A stretch of DNA of 64,000 bases from Microbacterium saperdae (lineage in GTDB: Bacteria > Actinomycetota > Actinomycetes > Actinomycetales > Microbacteriaceae), in assembly GCF_006716345.1 (NCBI RefSeq), contig NZ_VFOX01000002.1:868001-932000 (forward strand). Reading direction: 5' to 3'. Positions 7,580-15,581 of the stretch are shown here, in pieces. The notes below the pieces were generated by a model. That model was not told the origin of the DNA. It did not search any database and saw only the letters and a program-made list of their open reading frames with translations. Each line of letters begins with the position of its first letter. Within the stretch, counting starts at the first letter, position 1. Position numbers and translations under genes: made by a program.

Positions 7580-8889
7580 TGACGTCGAGTGTCAGGCCGC
7601 TCTGGCAGGGCCGGACGCTCGCACTGATCGGGATCGTGCTGGTCGCGTTCTCGCTGCGGTCGGCCGTCGCCTCGCTGTCTCCGGTGATCGACCACATCGC
7701 CGTCGACTTCCCGCTCTCTCCGGTCGTGGTCGGCCTGATCGGTGCGGCACCGCCCGTGTGCTTCGCGATCTTCGGTCTGGTCACTCCGCTGTTCGAGCGA
7801 CGGTTCGGGCTCGAGCGGGTCGCGGTCACCGCGATCGCGCTGATGGCGCTCGGCATGCTGCTGCGCGGCTTCGCCTCGGACTCGTCCACTCTTCTCGCAG
7901 CGACGGTCGTCGTCTTCGCCGGCGTCGGCTCGGGCAACGTGCTGCTTCCCCCTCTGGTGAAGAAGTACTTCCCCGACCGCATCGGCATCATGATGACGGT
8001 GTACTCGACGACTCTCGCCGTCTCGACGTTCCTGCCGCCCCTGGTCGCGGTGCCGGTCGCCGACTCGCTCGGCTGGCGTGTGTCTCTGGGCATGTGGGGA
8101 GTGTTCGCGGCGATCGCCTTGGTGCCGTGGCTGACGCTCCTGATCAGCGAGCGCTCAGGCGGCGCGACAGCGGTCTCGACCGAGGAGTACGTCCTCGATC
8201 CGACCGACGGCGTGCACGACGTGCAGGATGCCGTGGCCGTCGCGACCGGCCCGATCTCGACCGTGCCCGCGAACCCGCGCTACTTCGGACGTCTCTGGCG
8301 GCTGCCCCTGCCCTGGGCGCTGGCCCTCGTGTTCGGCACCTCCTCGACCATGGCCTACGTCTCGTTCGCCTGGATGCCGACCATGCTCGTCGACATCGGC
8401 GGCGTGACCCCGGCGACAGCCGGCTTCCTGCTGTCGTTGTTCGCCCTGATCGGCCTGCCGAGCTCGATGCTCGTGCCGATCCTGATCGTGCGATTCCAGG
8501 CGACGCGTCCCCTGTTCTTCGTCGCGGTCGGTGCGGGGCTCGTCGGACTTCTCGGCATGCTGTTCGCACCGACTGTCGCTCTCCCGCTGTGGGTCAGCAT
8601 CTTCGGTCTGACCGCCATCATGTTCCCGCTCAGCCTGGTGCTGCTCAGCATCCGTGCCCGCACCCCCGAGAGCGCTGTCGCGCTGAGCGGATTCGTGCAG
8701 AGCATCGGCTACGCGCTCGCAGCGATCTTCCCGCTGCTGATCGGTCTGCTGCACGAGACCACCGCGGGCTGGCAGGTGCCGCTCATCGTGGTGGCCTCCG
8801 TGCTGGTCGTCTCGATCCCCGCGGGCATCGTCGCGGGGCGCCGGCGGACCATCGAAGACGAGTGGGAGCTCCGCAACGGTCGGTGGTGA
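7576..8889 (+). CDS. MFS transporter, CynX/NimT-like
   Basis: The 437-aa protein has about 12 hydrophobic segments split by a ~45-residue cytoplasmic loop (residues ~200-240). The N-terminal pattern FSLRSAVASLSPVID and the loop KKYFPDRIGIMMTVYS match the CynX/NimT group of major facilitator proteins (cyanate, nitroimidazole or other small-molecule transport). ATG at 7576 overlaps the purF stop by 4 bases, giving translational coupling to the purine genes. A role in purine or analogue export is possible but not shown. Substrate unknown. Confidence 0.88.
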   Translation: MMTSSVRPLWQGRTLALIGIVLVAFSLRSAVASLSPVIDHIAVDFPLSPVVVGLIGAAPPVCFAIFGLVTPLFERRFGLERVAVTAIALMALGMLLRGFASDSSTLLAATVVVFAGVGSGNVLLPPLVKKYFPDRIGIMMTVYSTTLAVSTFLPPLVAVPVADSLGWRVSLGMWGVFAAIALVPWLTLLISERSGGATAVSTEEYVLDPTDGVHDVQDAVAVATGPISTVPANPRYFGRLWRLPLPWALALVFGTSSTMAYVSFAWMPTMLVDIGGVTPATAGFLLSLFALIGLPSSMLVPILIVRFQATRPLFFVAVGAGLVGLLGMLFAPTVALPLWVSIFGLTAIMFPLSLVLLSIRARTPESAVALSGFVQSIGYALAAIFPLLIGLLHETTAGWQVPLIVVASVLVVSIPAGIVAGRRRTIEDEWELRNGRW

Positions 8890-9002
8890 CCGAGACCTTC
8901 ACCTCCTGCGGCCGCGTGCACGGCATCTCGCGGAGTGCGCGGCCTGATCGTGCCGGGATGCCCGTGCGTTCGACAGCATCCGGTGCACGCGTGGGCCGGC
9001 GC

Positions 9003-9815
9003 TCAGTGCGCGCGCACCTCGTCGCCGATGCGGATGACGCCGCCGCCCTCACCCTCCGCTGACGACCAACCGGGGAGCAGCAGGCGTCCGAGCGTGGGTT
9101 CCTGCTGATCGAACGCCCGGGTGAGGGTGGTGAGCACCTTCGCGTCGCGCTCCCCGGTGTCGGGGTTGGCGTGCGTCGCCAGGCAGCGGACGATGGGTCC
9201 GGCCGCGCGGAAGGTGACGTCCCCGATGCGCACGTCGCCGGTCCAGTCGAGTTCGTCCCAGGCGTCGACGCCGTCGATCACGACATTGGAGCGGAAGCGG
9301 CGGTCATCGATGCGCAGCGGGAGCTCTTCGGCCAGAGCCTCCACGCTGGCACGACTGTGCACGGAGACGTACCCCTGCGGACGGTCCTGGAAGCGTGAGG
9401 TCTCGCCATCGCCGACGAGCACGAGGGGGAGCCGACCCGGACGTTGCAGCCGTCGGGCATCCGAGGTGGTGAGCACGAAGTCGGTGATGGCCTGCACGAG
9501 TCGCGCGCGGCCGTCGGGATCGAGTCCGGCTTCGACGAGCAGTGTGCCGTCGAGCTCGATCCTGATGCGCGCCGATGCATCGTCGTAGCTCGTGCGCAGC
9601 GCCGCCAGCGCCGGGAAGTCCTGGAGGGCGAGCCCCTTCGCCTTCGGCCAGTAGTCCAGGCCGTCGCGGTCCTCCGGCTCGGCCGCGTCGGCGAAGCGGA
9701 ACGCGAGGACCCGGTCGCCGGTCACCCGACCATCCGGCTGCACGAGCATCGACTCGAGCGGCTCGGCGGTCAATCCCTTGACCGGGTAGCGGGAGAGAGC
9801 GACGACACGAGGCAT
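9003..9815 (-). CDS. MOSC domain-containing protein
   Basis: The 270-aa protein has an N-terminal MOSC-associated beta barrel (~1-115, opening LSRYPVKGLTAEPLESM) and a MOSC domain (~120-265). The invariant Cys is in GPIVRCLATHANPDTGERD, the site expected to carry a persulfide or molybdopterin sulfur. Members deliver sulfur to, or act with, molybdenum cofactor in N-hydroxylated-base detoxification. The ATG at 9815 follows GAGAGGATC. It converges on the MFS gene; the 113-bp gap holds a weak CGCGTGCAC/GTGCACGCG inverted repeat and nothing else clear. Confidence 0.88.
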   Translation of the reverse strand: MPRVVALSRYPVKGLTAEPLESMLVQPDGRVTGDRVLAFRFADAAEPEDRDGLDYWPKAKGLALQDFPALAALRTSYDDASARIRIELDGTLLVEAGLDPDGRARLVQAITDFVLTTSDARRLQRPGRLPLVLVGDGETSRFQDRPQGYVSVHSRASVEALAEELPLRIDDRRFRSNVVIDGVDAWDELDWTGDVRIGDVTFRAAGPIVRCLATHANPDTGERDAKVLTTLTRAFDQQEPTLGRLLLPGWSSAEGEGGGVIRIGDEVRAH

Positions 9816-9853
9816 GAGGTGATCCTCTCAGGAACCAGCATTCGGGCATGACG

Positions 9854-9880
9854 AAACCCCCGTGGGTCGCACGGGGGTTT
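9854..9880 (-). terminator. Intrinsic terminator of the DUF3073 gene
   Basis: A perfect 11-bp stem AAACCCCCGTG / CACGGGGGTTT surrounds a 5-base loop, 15 bp past the DUF3073 stop codon. The A/T ends make it function-like in either direction. Confidence 0.85.
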
Positions 9881-9895
9881 CCACAGATCGGGCGG

Positions 9896-10081
9896 TCAGG
9901 CCTTCTCTAGTTCGTCCTCATCTTCGTCGGCATAGTCATCAGCCCACTTATCGACGTAGGCGTCTTCATCGGTCGGATGAGCCAATTCGCGCTCGAGCGC
10001 GGAGTAGTTCACCGACGGACTGTACGCCTTGAGTTCGCGGGCGATCTTTGTGTGTTTCGCCTTCTGACGGCCACGGCCCAT
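9896..10081 (-). CDS. DUF3073 family protein
   Basis: The 61-aa protein opens with MGRGRQKAKHTKIARELK, the hallmark of the actinobacterial DUF3073 family. A basic head is followed by a strongly acidic tail (DEDEDELEKA). It is soluble and of unknown function; family members are often abundant. It has its own downstream hairpin terminator and a GAGGGGG ribosome site, and is divergent from the UspA gene across ~150 bp. Confidence 0.9.
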   Translation of the reverse strand: MGRGRQKAKHTKIARELKAYSPSVNYSALERELAHPTDEDAYVDKWADDYADEDEDELEKA

Positions 10082-10230
10082 GCGCGAGACCCCCTCACGA
10101 GTTCAGCTCTGGGCGACAGGAGCCCGAGGCATTTCACGACACCGGAATCAAGCCGGTAAGAGTAGCATTCAGAATAGCACGCGGCTACGACTCTCTGGCT
10201 GATGCCAGGCTGGTGAAGGGAACGATCTTC

Positions 10231-10773
10231 ATGACCGACGACACCTCCACTCCATCCGACGAGGCAGCGCAGAACGCGGCATTGCAGAAGGCTGTGATCG
10301 TCGGCATCCAACCGGATCATGAGCGTCGTGTGCTCGACGAGGCGCTGCGCTTCGCCCGGCTGCTCGGTGCTCCCCTCGTCGTGGTGCACGTCGACGTCAC
10401 CCGGTTCGTCACATACGAGGACCCGGACGGCTACGTGCACTCGGCGCCGATCGACATCAACTTCGACGCCGGTGCGGCGGAATTCGAGGCCGTGCAGGCA
10501 GCGGCCGCAGAGGTGCTCGACGATTCCGGCATCACCTGGACGGCCCGGCAGCTCGTCGGCGACCCCGCCCTGGCGATCAAGCAGCTCGCACACAAGCTCG
10601 ACGCCCAGCTGATCGTGGTGGGCACCCGCAAGCGCGGGATCGGCGAGTCGATCCGGGAGTTCTTCACCGGCTCGGTGGCCGCGCGCCTCACGCATCGCCA
10701 GCATCGCTCCGTGCTGGTGGTTCCGCTCGGCGAATCCGTGCCGGACTCGCAGAAGGAGATCTGGCCCGAGTAG
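10231..10773 (+). CDS. Universal stress protein (UspA family)
   Basis: The 180-aa single-domain Usp opens the fold with AVIVGIQPDHERRVLDEALRFA. The ATP-loop-like segment VVGTRKRGIGESIREFFTGSVAARLTH (residues ~128-155) ends in SVLVVPLG, a close match to the G-2x-G-9x-G(S/T) nucleotide motif. The family tunes stress and dormancy responses. The ATG at 10231 follows AAGGGA; in-frame upstream starts would run into the promoter area of DUF3073. It converges on padR, with repeats in between. Confidence 0.9.
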   Translation: MTDDTSTPSDEAAQNAALQKAVIVGIQPDHERRVLDEALRFARLLGAPLVVVHVDVTRFVTYEDPDGYVHSAPIDINFDAGAAEFEAVQAAAAEVLDDSGITWTARQLVGDPALAIKQLAHKLDAQLIVVGTRKRGIGESIREFFTGSVAARLTHRQHRSVLVVPLGESVPDSQKEIWPE

Positions 10774-10813
10774 GCCGGGCTCCCGGTAGGTCGAGCGCAA
10801 CTCCGGCTCCGAT

Positions 10814-10938
10814 GGAGGTGGCACGTCCTGCCGGAATCGCGTGCCCGATCAGGAAACAGGTGTCAACTCTGCGAGTCTGCCCCGCGCGCAGATGGCACCT
10901 CCCGCCGGAATCGGATGCTCATTCCGGCAAGAGGTGCC
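10814..10938. repeat. Two copies of an intergenic palindromic element
   Basis: Copy 2 (10894-10938) is GGCACCTC-CC-GCCGGAAT, a 9-base loop, then ATTCCGGC-AA-GAGGTGCC: two perfect 8-bp helices with one internal mismatch. Copy 1 (10814-10869) is a decayed relative sharing GGCAC, CCGGAAT and the end AGGTGTCAACTC. A third relative is at 57803-57853. They fill the 204-bp space between the convergent uspA-like and padR genes. Confidence 0.7.
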
Positions 10939-10977
10939 AACTCCGCAGGCGCGCGGGTGTCTGCCGCCGCGGCGGGC

Positions 10978-11598
10978 TCAGAGCCGAGACAGTCCGACTG
11001 TCACCGCGCGGGACGCCGCGTCGAGCGCGTGCTCGAGGTCGGTGACGACGGATGCCGGCAGGGTGCCGCCCTTCGCCACGTGCGTGCGCAGGTCGGTGCG
11101 CACCTGGGCGCGGAAGGCGTTGATGAGCGCATCCGCGCGGTGCATCTCCTCGCGGCTCACGATGCGTGCGTCGTCAGAGGCGGCACGGGGCCGGGACTTC
11201 GCGGCGCTGCGCTCGCCCTGCTCGGCGGCCGCGAGGTCGGCGCGCAGGCTCTTCATGGCGTCCTGCACGCTCTGGCGCACCTCGTTCGCGATCAGGCGCA
11301 CCGAATCGGCGAGACCGGATTCGATCCCGGCGAGGTCCCCCTCACGAGACTGCAGCTCGGCGCGTCCGGCGTCGGTGATCGCATAGATCGTCGTGCGCCC
11401 GTCGACGGTCTTGGTCACCAGGCCCTCTTCCTCGAGCTTCGCGAGCCGCGGGTAGATGGTGCCGGCACTCGGCGTGTACGTGCCACCGGTGCGGTCCGTG
11501 AGGGCCTGGATGATGCCGTATCCGTGCTGCGGCGATTCGGCGAGGAGCGACAGCAGGTACAGGCGCAGGTCGCCGTGCGAGAAGACGGCGGGGCTCAT
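10978..11598 (-). CDS. PadR family transcriptional regulator
   Basis: The 206-aa PadR-type protein has a winged helix at ~1-85 (LYLLSLLAESPQHGYGIIQAL, SAGTIYPRLAKLEEEGLV) and a long helical C-terminal region (~95-200) for dimerisation. The ATG at 11598 overlaps the stop of the DUF4097 gene by 4 bases, so it is the second gene of that operon. The twin palindromes upstream of the operon are the obvious operator, implying autoregulation as is usual for PadR/DUF4097 pairs. Confidence 0.9.
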   Translation of the reverse strand: MSPAVFSHGDLRLYLLSLLAESPQHGYGIIQALTDRTGGTYTPSAGTIYPRLAKLEEEGLVTKTVDGRTTIYAITDAGRAELQSREGDLAGIESGLADSVRLIANEVRQSVQDAMKSLRADLAAAEQGERSAAKSRPRAASDDARIVSREEMHRADALINAFRAQVRTDLRTHVAKGGTLPASVVTDLEHALDAASRAVTVGLSRL

Positions 11599-12434
11599 GA
11601 TTCCCACTCCGCGTCTTCGGTGATCGTGGCGGGCGTGCGGCGCAGCACGGTGACTCCGCCGGAGACGGAGTTCGCGCGCAGGTCGACGAAGCGTCCGGCG
11701 AGCTCGCCCGTGGAACCGGTGTAGTTGCTCGGTCCGGAGGAGCTGCGCTCGACGCCGTCGATCAGGAGGCGACCGCTGAGCGAGCGGATGACGTAGTTCG
11801 CCGCGAGCGACTCGTCGAGGCGCACCGTGGTGCCGCCCGAGACCGAGTTGACGTTGATCGTGTTCACGTCGCCGGCCGCGTCGACCAGGGTGGCGCCGGA
11901 GACGATGTCGACCGTCGCCTTGCGGATCGCACCGGTCACCGCCACGTCGCCCGAGACGCTGTTCGCGCTGATCGAGCCGGTCAGGCCACGCACCTGCACG
12001 TCACCCGAGACGGAGTTGACGGTGAGGTCGCCGATCAGCGTGTCGACGATGATGTCGCCCGACACGGTGTTGAGGCGGGCGTCGTTGCGGATGCCGGACA
12101 CCAGCGCGCCGGCGCTCACGACGCCCAGGTTCAGGGCGATCGAGCGCGGGACGGCGACGCTCACCTCGGCCCGGGGGCCGCCGGAGCCGAAGTTGCGGAA
12201 CACCTCGAGGAAGTTGTCCCAGCCCAGCTGCGGGTGGTCGATCTCGACCTCGCCGTCGTGGGATTCCACGCGGAGGTCCTTCGTGGTGACGCCGTGCACC
12301 TCGATGCGGATGCTCGGTTCGTCGTGGGCGATGATGTCGACCTGACCGCCGACCAGGCCCACCTTGAGCCGGGTGACGGATTCGATGTCGATCACGCGTT
12401 CCTCGCCGGGGGCGATGAGCCACTTCTCGGTCAT
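11595..12434 (-). CDS. DUF4097 family beta-strand repeat protein
   Basis: The 279-aa protein consists of repeated NSVSGDV/VSGATLV-type strands (~10 rungs, residues ~110-265), a right-handed adhesin-like beta solenoid characteristic of DUF4097. There is no signal peptide or membrane span. Such genes commonly partner PadR or toastrack-like regulators in envelope stress units; biochemical role unknown. The ATG at 12434 follows AGGAGAAG at good spacing; an upstream in-frame start lies inside the operator and was rejected. Confidence 0.88.
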   Translation of the reverse strand: MTEKWLIAPGEERVIDIESVTRLKVGLVGGQVDIIAHDEPSIRIEVHGVTTKDLRVESHDGEVEIDHPQLGWDNFLEVFRNFGSGGPRAEVSVAVPRSIALNLGVVSAGALVSGIRNDARLNTVSGDIIVDTLIGDLTVNSVSGDVQVRGLTGSISANSVSGDVAVTGAIRKATVDIVSGATLVDAAGDVNTINVNSVSGGTTVRLDESLAANYVIRSLSGRLLIDGVERSSSGPSNYTGSTGELAGRFVDLRANSVSGGVTVLRRTPATITEDAEWES

Positions 12435-12458
12435 GTCTGCTTCTCCTGTGTCGATGGT

Positions 12459-12500
12459 CACGATATATCGTGTGTGAGTACGGTAACACGATATATCGTG
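12459..12500 (-). promoter_or_regulatory. Twin 14-bp PadR operators over the promoter
   Basis: CACGATATATCGTG occurs twice, perfectly, at 12459-12472 and 12487-12500 (centres 28 bp apart). On the minus strand TTGACA lies just upstream and the upstream palindrome sits in the spacer before a TACCGT-type -10. A repressor bound here would block RNA polymerase at the DUF4097-padR promoter. Confidence 0.85.
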
Positions 12501-12533
12501 ACTTTGTCAAGGTTCTGCGCTGATCGCCGGTTC

Positions 12534-13079
12534 TCACACCGTCTTCTCAGGGCCGGAGTCGGAGCCGGGCAACGGGATCCGGGCTCTCCACGCGGCTGCG
12601 GCCCGGAGCATCGTGCGGCCGTCGCTGAAGAGTGGCGTGAGGAACACGCCGTGCACGAGGTACCAGATGTGGAGGAACGACTGAGGCGCGAGCGCCCACA
12701 GGAGTAGGCCGATCGCCACGCAGCAGAGCGGGCCGAGCACCGCGGCGAGGAACGCATCGCGCCCGAGGATCGAGCCGTGCGGGGTGACGGAGAGCCGCAG
12801 ACTCGTGCGCTCCAGCGTGATCGCGGAGACTCCGGGCGCCGTCCCCAGCACGACGGCATGCCCGAGCTCGTGGATCGCGAAGGACGCCCAGAGGCCGAAG
12901 ACGTCGTGTGTGATGACGATGACGACGGCCAGACCGATCGCGGGCTGGGTGGTGAGGGCGGCGACGAGCAGGGTCGTGGCGGCCGCCGCCCCGAAGGTGA
13001 GGCGCACCGGCCAGGCGGCGGGGAGGAGCCACCTGAGCGCGGTGCGGGGTCGGATGCGGTCGACCGCTCGCGACCACAC
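12534..13079 (-). CDS. S2P/M50-like integral membrane metalloprotease
   Basis: The 181-aa membrane protein has about four spans. A zinc-site motif HELGHA at ~residue 70 lies within or at the edge of a span, and PLFSDG at ~150 resembles the second xxPxxxDG motif of site-2 proteases. Both catalytic elements are thus present. It is the last gene of the operon beginning with the 80-aa peptide (1-bp gap to the preceding gene; GTG start). By analogy with YydH-type enzymes in epipeptide operons it may cut the peptide's membrane segment. Protease family fairly sure; target inferred. Confidence 0.75.
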   Translation of the reverse strand: MWSRAVDRIRPRTALRWLLPAAWPVRLTFGAAAATTLLVAALTTQPAIGLAVVIVITHDVFGLWASFAIHELGHAVVLGTAPGVSAITLERTSLRLSVTPHGSILGRDAFLAAVLGPLCCVAIGLLLWALAPQSFLHIWYLVHGVFLTPLFSDGRTMLRAAAAWRARIPLPGSDSGPEKTV

Positions 13080-13080
13080 G

Positions 13081-13395
13081 TCAGTCGGCGTCGGCGAGGA
13101 GTGCCCTCCTCCGTGCGCGGAGCTGGTCGTACACGGCCGATACGGCGAGCAGGAAGAGCGTGATGACGACGAAGGTGATCCCGAGCGGCGCCGGGTCGTT
13201 GAGTCCGACGCCGAGCTGCGTCGAGGCGTCGGCGCTCTGCTGCACCTCGACGAAGATCGACTCGAAGAACCCGAGGCGGCGTCCTTCGGCTGAGCCCCCG
13301 GAGAACATGAGCCAGATGGCGGTGATGACCGCCGTTCCGGCCGTGATGACGAGCGCGGCGACCGCGCTCCCGACGGTCCTAAACAACCACTTCAT
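13081..13395 (-). CDS. Small two-span membrane protein of the peptide/ABC operon
   Basis: The 104-aa protein has spans at ~8-32 and ~70-90 with a 38-residue outer loop rich in Gln/Asp/Ser (FVEVQQSADASTQLG) and a basic C-terminus. No family recognised. It overlaps the permease gene by 17 bp and sits 1 bp before the protease gene, so it is part of the same operon. Small membrane partners in comparable bacteriocin operons often give self-immunity; that is only a guess here. Confidence 0.75.
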   Translation of the reverse strand: MKWLFRTVGSAVAALVITAGTAVITAIWLMFSGGSAEGRRLGFFESIFVEVQQSADASTQLGVGLNDPAPLGITFVVITLFLLAVSAVYDQLRARRRALLADAD

Positions 13396-14800
13396 GACGT
13401 GCTGTCCTTTCGATCTTCTGCATTCCGGTGAGAGAGAGCGCGGCGGCGGCGAGCGTCAGGAGCACGATCGTCGCGACGTTGAACCAGGCGGGGAGCCCGA
13501 GGAGGTTGGTGCCGATCGCGAGCGTCCCGGTCACGAGGGCAGCGACCGCGACACCGACGACCACCGAGAACGGGTTGCCCTTCTCCGGTGGGAACGCGAT
13601 GCCCGCGAGCGTCAGCACGACGACGTTCGACGCGCAGAAGCCGATGACGAGAAGGATCTCGTCCCACCTCGAACCGGTGAGCGCCGACAGCACGCCGGTC
13701 GGCAGCGCGATCAGGAGGAGCATCGCCAGCTGCGGACCGAGCAGCAGCAGATAGCGGCCGATCGGGCTGTGGCGGCGAGGGCCGCACGCGCGCAGTGGCT
13801 CGGTCGAGACGTAGGCGTACACCGCCTGGATCGTGACGGCGATCAGGAGGAACGGGGGCAGCCGCACATCGGCGACGAAGAGCGCGTAGGACCCGGCCAG
13901 GACGATGCCGCACACGGTGATGGTCTCGATGGCGCGCGCGTGCGCGGCGAAGTAGGCGCCGAATTCCGTGCCTCCGAGCAGCCGCGGGACCCGCGCGAAG
14001 CGTCGGGTGGGGTCGAACTGGCGGGGTGCCGTGAGGCAGACGGCGACGACGAGGAGTGCGACGGTGACGAGCCAGGAGGCGGTCGCGATGATGAGCCCGT
14101 GGGCCGCCGCGATGTCGGCGAACACCAGTTGGACCGCGAAATACGCGTCGCCCTGGCCGGCCGCGGCGAAGAGCACCGGTTCGGACTGGGCCGAGACGCC
14201 GAAGTAGAGGGCGACCAGCGTCGCCGCCAGGACCAGCGGCACGAGGAAGGCCCGTAGGCGCGCGAGGCGGAAGCGCATCAGGAGGCGCTCCAGGGCGAGG
14301 TGATAGACGCTGGCCAGGAGATAGGCGACGACGGTGGGCATGACGAGGCACGTGACGACCTCGCCGAGAATCCCGAATCCGCCGATCGAGACGGTTCCGG
14401 CGATCAGCGCCGCGAGCATCAGGGTCACGCCGACGCCCACGAGAAGCGCCTCGAACAGCATGAAGCCGAGAGTGCGCGCACGGTTCGTCAGCGGGAAGGA
14501 GAAGGTGAGCTCGACCAGATCGCTCGACTTCATGAACATCACGCGCACGACGGTGAAGATCGCCAGGACCCAGAGCGGCACCGAGACCCCGGCCACCCGC
14601 ATCAGGGGAGTGAGCAGCGCGGGGTCGTCGATCAGCTGCCTGATCGTGACCACGCCGAATGCACAGAAGGCGACGAACGCCAGCAGCATCGTCAGTCCGA
14701 GCGTCCACCGGAACAGCAGCGATCGCAGCACCCCCTGGCGGAGGATGCGCCGGACCAGGAACAGGGAGAGGAAGCCCGCGAGCTCCAGAGCGGGCCTCAC
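13379..14800 (-). CDS. ABC transporter permease
   Basis: The 473-aa, very hydrophobic protein has about 12 spans and no extracytoplasmic domain, the architecture of ABC-2-like exporter permeases. The loop FMKSSDLVELTFSFPLTNR between early spans is a plausible ATPase-coupling segment. The GTG at 14800 overlaps the ATPase stop (GTGA), so the two are translationally coupled and form one transporter. Substrate is unknown; the preceding small peptide gene is the obvious candidate. Confidence 0.82.
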   Translation of the reverse strand: MRPALELAGFLSLFLVRRILRQGVLRSLLFRWTLGLTMLLAFVAFCAFGVVTIRQLIDDPALLTPLMRVAGVSVPLWVLAIFTVVRVMFMKSSDLVELTFSFPLTNRARTLGFMLFEALLVGVGVTLMLAALIAGTVSIGGFGILGEVVTCLVMPTVVAYLLASVYHLALERLLMRFRLARLRAFLVPLVLAATLVALYFGVSAQSEPVLFAAAGQGDAYFAVQLVFADIAAAHGLIIATASWLVTVALLVVAVCLTAPRQFDPTRRFARVPRLLGGTEFGAYFAAHARAIETITVCGIVLAGSYALFVADVRLPPFLLIAVTIQAVYAYVSTEPLRACGPRRHSPIGRYLLLLGPQLAMLLLIALPTGVLSALTGSRWDEILLVIGFCASNVVVLTLAGIAFPPEKGNPFSVVVGVAVAALVTGTLAIGTNLLGLPAWFNVATIVLLTLAAAALSLTGMQKIERTARHEVVV

Positions 14801-15519
14801 GGCGACGTTCTCGGGCGCGAGGCGCCGATCGCCCGCTTGACCAGCGCGTCCACCGATCCGAACTCGGTCCGCACCTCACGGAGGGGGAGATCGAAGGCGA
14901 TCGCTCCGCGGCACAGCACGACGATGCGATCGCACACCGCTTCAAGCAGGCGGAAGTCGTGACTGCACAGCAACAGGCCGCGGTCGCTCCCGATGAGGCG
15001 CGCGTCGTTCTCGAACTCGTACAGGGAGTCGACGTCGACCCCGTTCAATGTCTCGTCGATGATCGTGAGCGGGCGCTCGAGCAACAGGCTCGCGATGATC
15101 TGGACTTTCTTGCGCATGCCGTGCGAGTAGTCCTCGATGAGATCGAACTGTCGCGCCTCCATCTGATAGCGGGCGAACAGGTCGTCCAGCCGTGCGTCGT
15201 CCGGCCGGACCCGGTAGAGGCGGTGCATCAGGTCGACGTACTCGCGGCCGGTGAGGAACTGCGGCAGGTAGTCGTTGCTCGCGACGTACGCCAAGCTCTC
15301 GCGGGAGGCGCGCTCCTGGTGCGATCGGCCCTCGAGGCGGATGCTGCCGCTGCCGAGCTGCAGGAGATCGGCGATGAGGCGGATCAGCGTCGACTTGCCG
15401 GAGCCGTTCGGTCCGACGAGCCCCACTCGTTCTCCACGCTCGACGACGAGCGACACGTCACGGAGCGCCGGAGCCCGTCTCGTGTAGGCGAATGACACGG
15501 CGGCGACGTCGAGCAGCAT
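14797..15519 (-). CDS. ABC transporter ATP-binding protein
   Basis: The 240-aa ATPase has Walker A GPNGSGKST (~39-47), the degenerate signature YSHGMRKK (~130, typical of BcrA-like drug/peptide exporters), Walker B TIIDET and the switch His in LCSHD. The ATG at 15519 follows GGAAAGGA. An in-frame extension towards 15831 runs across the hairpin and the peptide gene in another frame and was rejected. Works with the adjacent permease. Confidence 0.92.
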   Translation of the reverse strand: MLLDVAAVSFAYTRRAPALRDVSLVVERGERVGLVGPNGSGKSTLIRLIADLLQLGSGSIRLEGRSHQERASRESLAYVASNDYLPQFLTGREYVDLMHRLYRVRPDDARLDDLFARYQMEARQFDLIEDYSHGMRKKVQIIASLLLERPLTIIDETLNGVDVDSLYEFENDARLIGSDRGLLLCSHDFRLLEAVCDRIVVLCRGAIAFDLPLREVRTEFGSVDALVKRAIGASRPRTSP

Positions 15520-15542
15520 GCCGGTGTTCCTTTCCTGCTGGT

Positions 15543-15574
15543 CCCTCCGTGCACCGTCACGGGTGCACGGAGGG
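15543..15574 (-). terminator. Operon-internal hairpin between peptide and ABC genes
   Basis: CCCTCCGTGCACC pairs perfectly with GGTGCACGGAGGG around a 6-base loop, 7 bp after the peptide stop and 23 bp before the ATPase start. There is no T-run, so it is more likely a stabiliser or partial terminator that keeps the first gene's mRNA in excess over the transporter genes. Confidence 0.75.
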
Positions 15575-15581
15575 GTGGGGG

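Noticed and set aside
6736..8889. A possible PurF-region/MFS fusion reading frame
   Set aside because: The first ~280 codons are an out-of-frame copy of purF coding DNA; MFS translation starts at 7576 in the overlap with the purF stop.
9820..9853. Second terminator or riboswitch upstream of the MOSC gene
   Set aside because: The hairpin at 9854-9880 belongs to DUF3073 termination; nothing else with pairing potential is in the gap.
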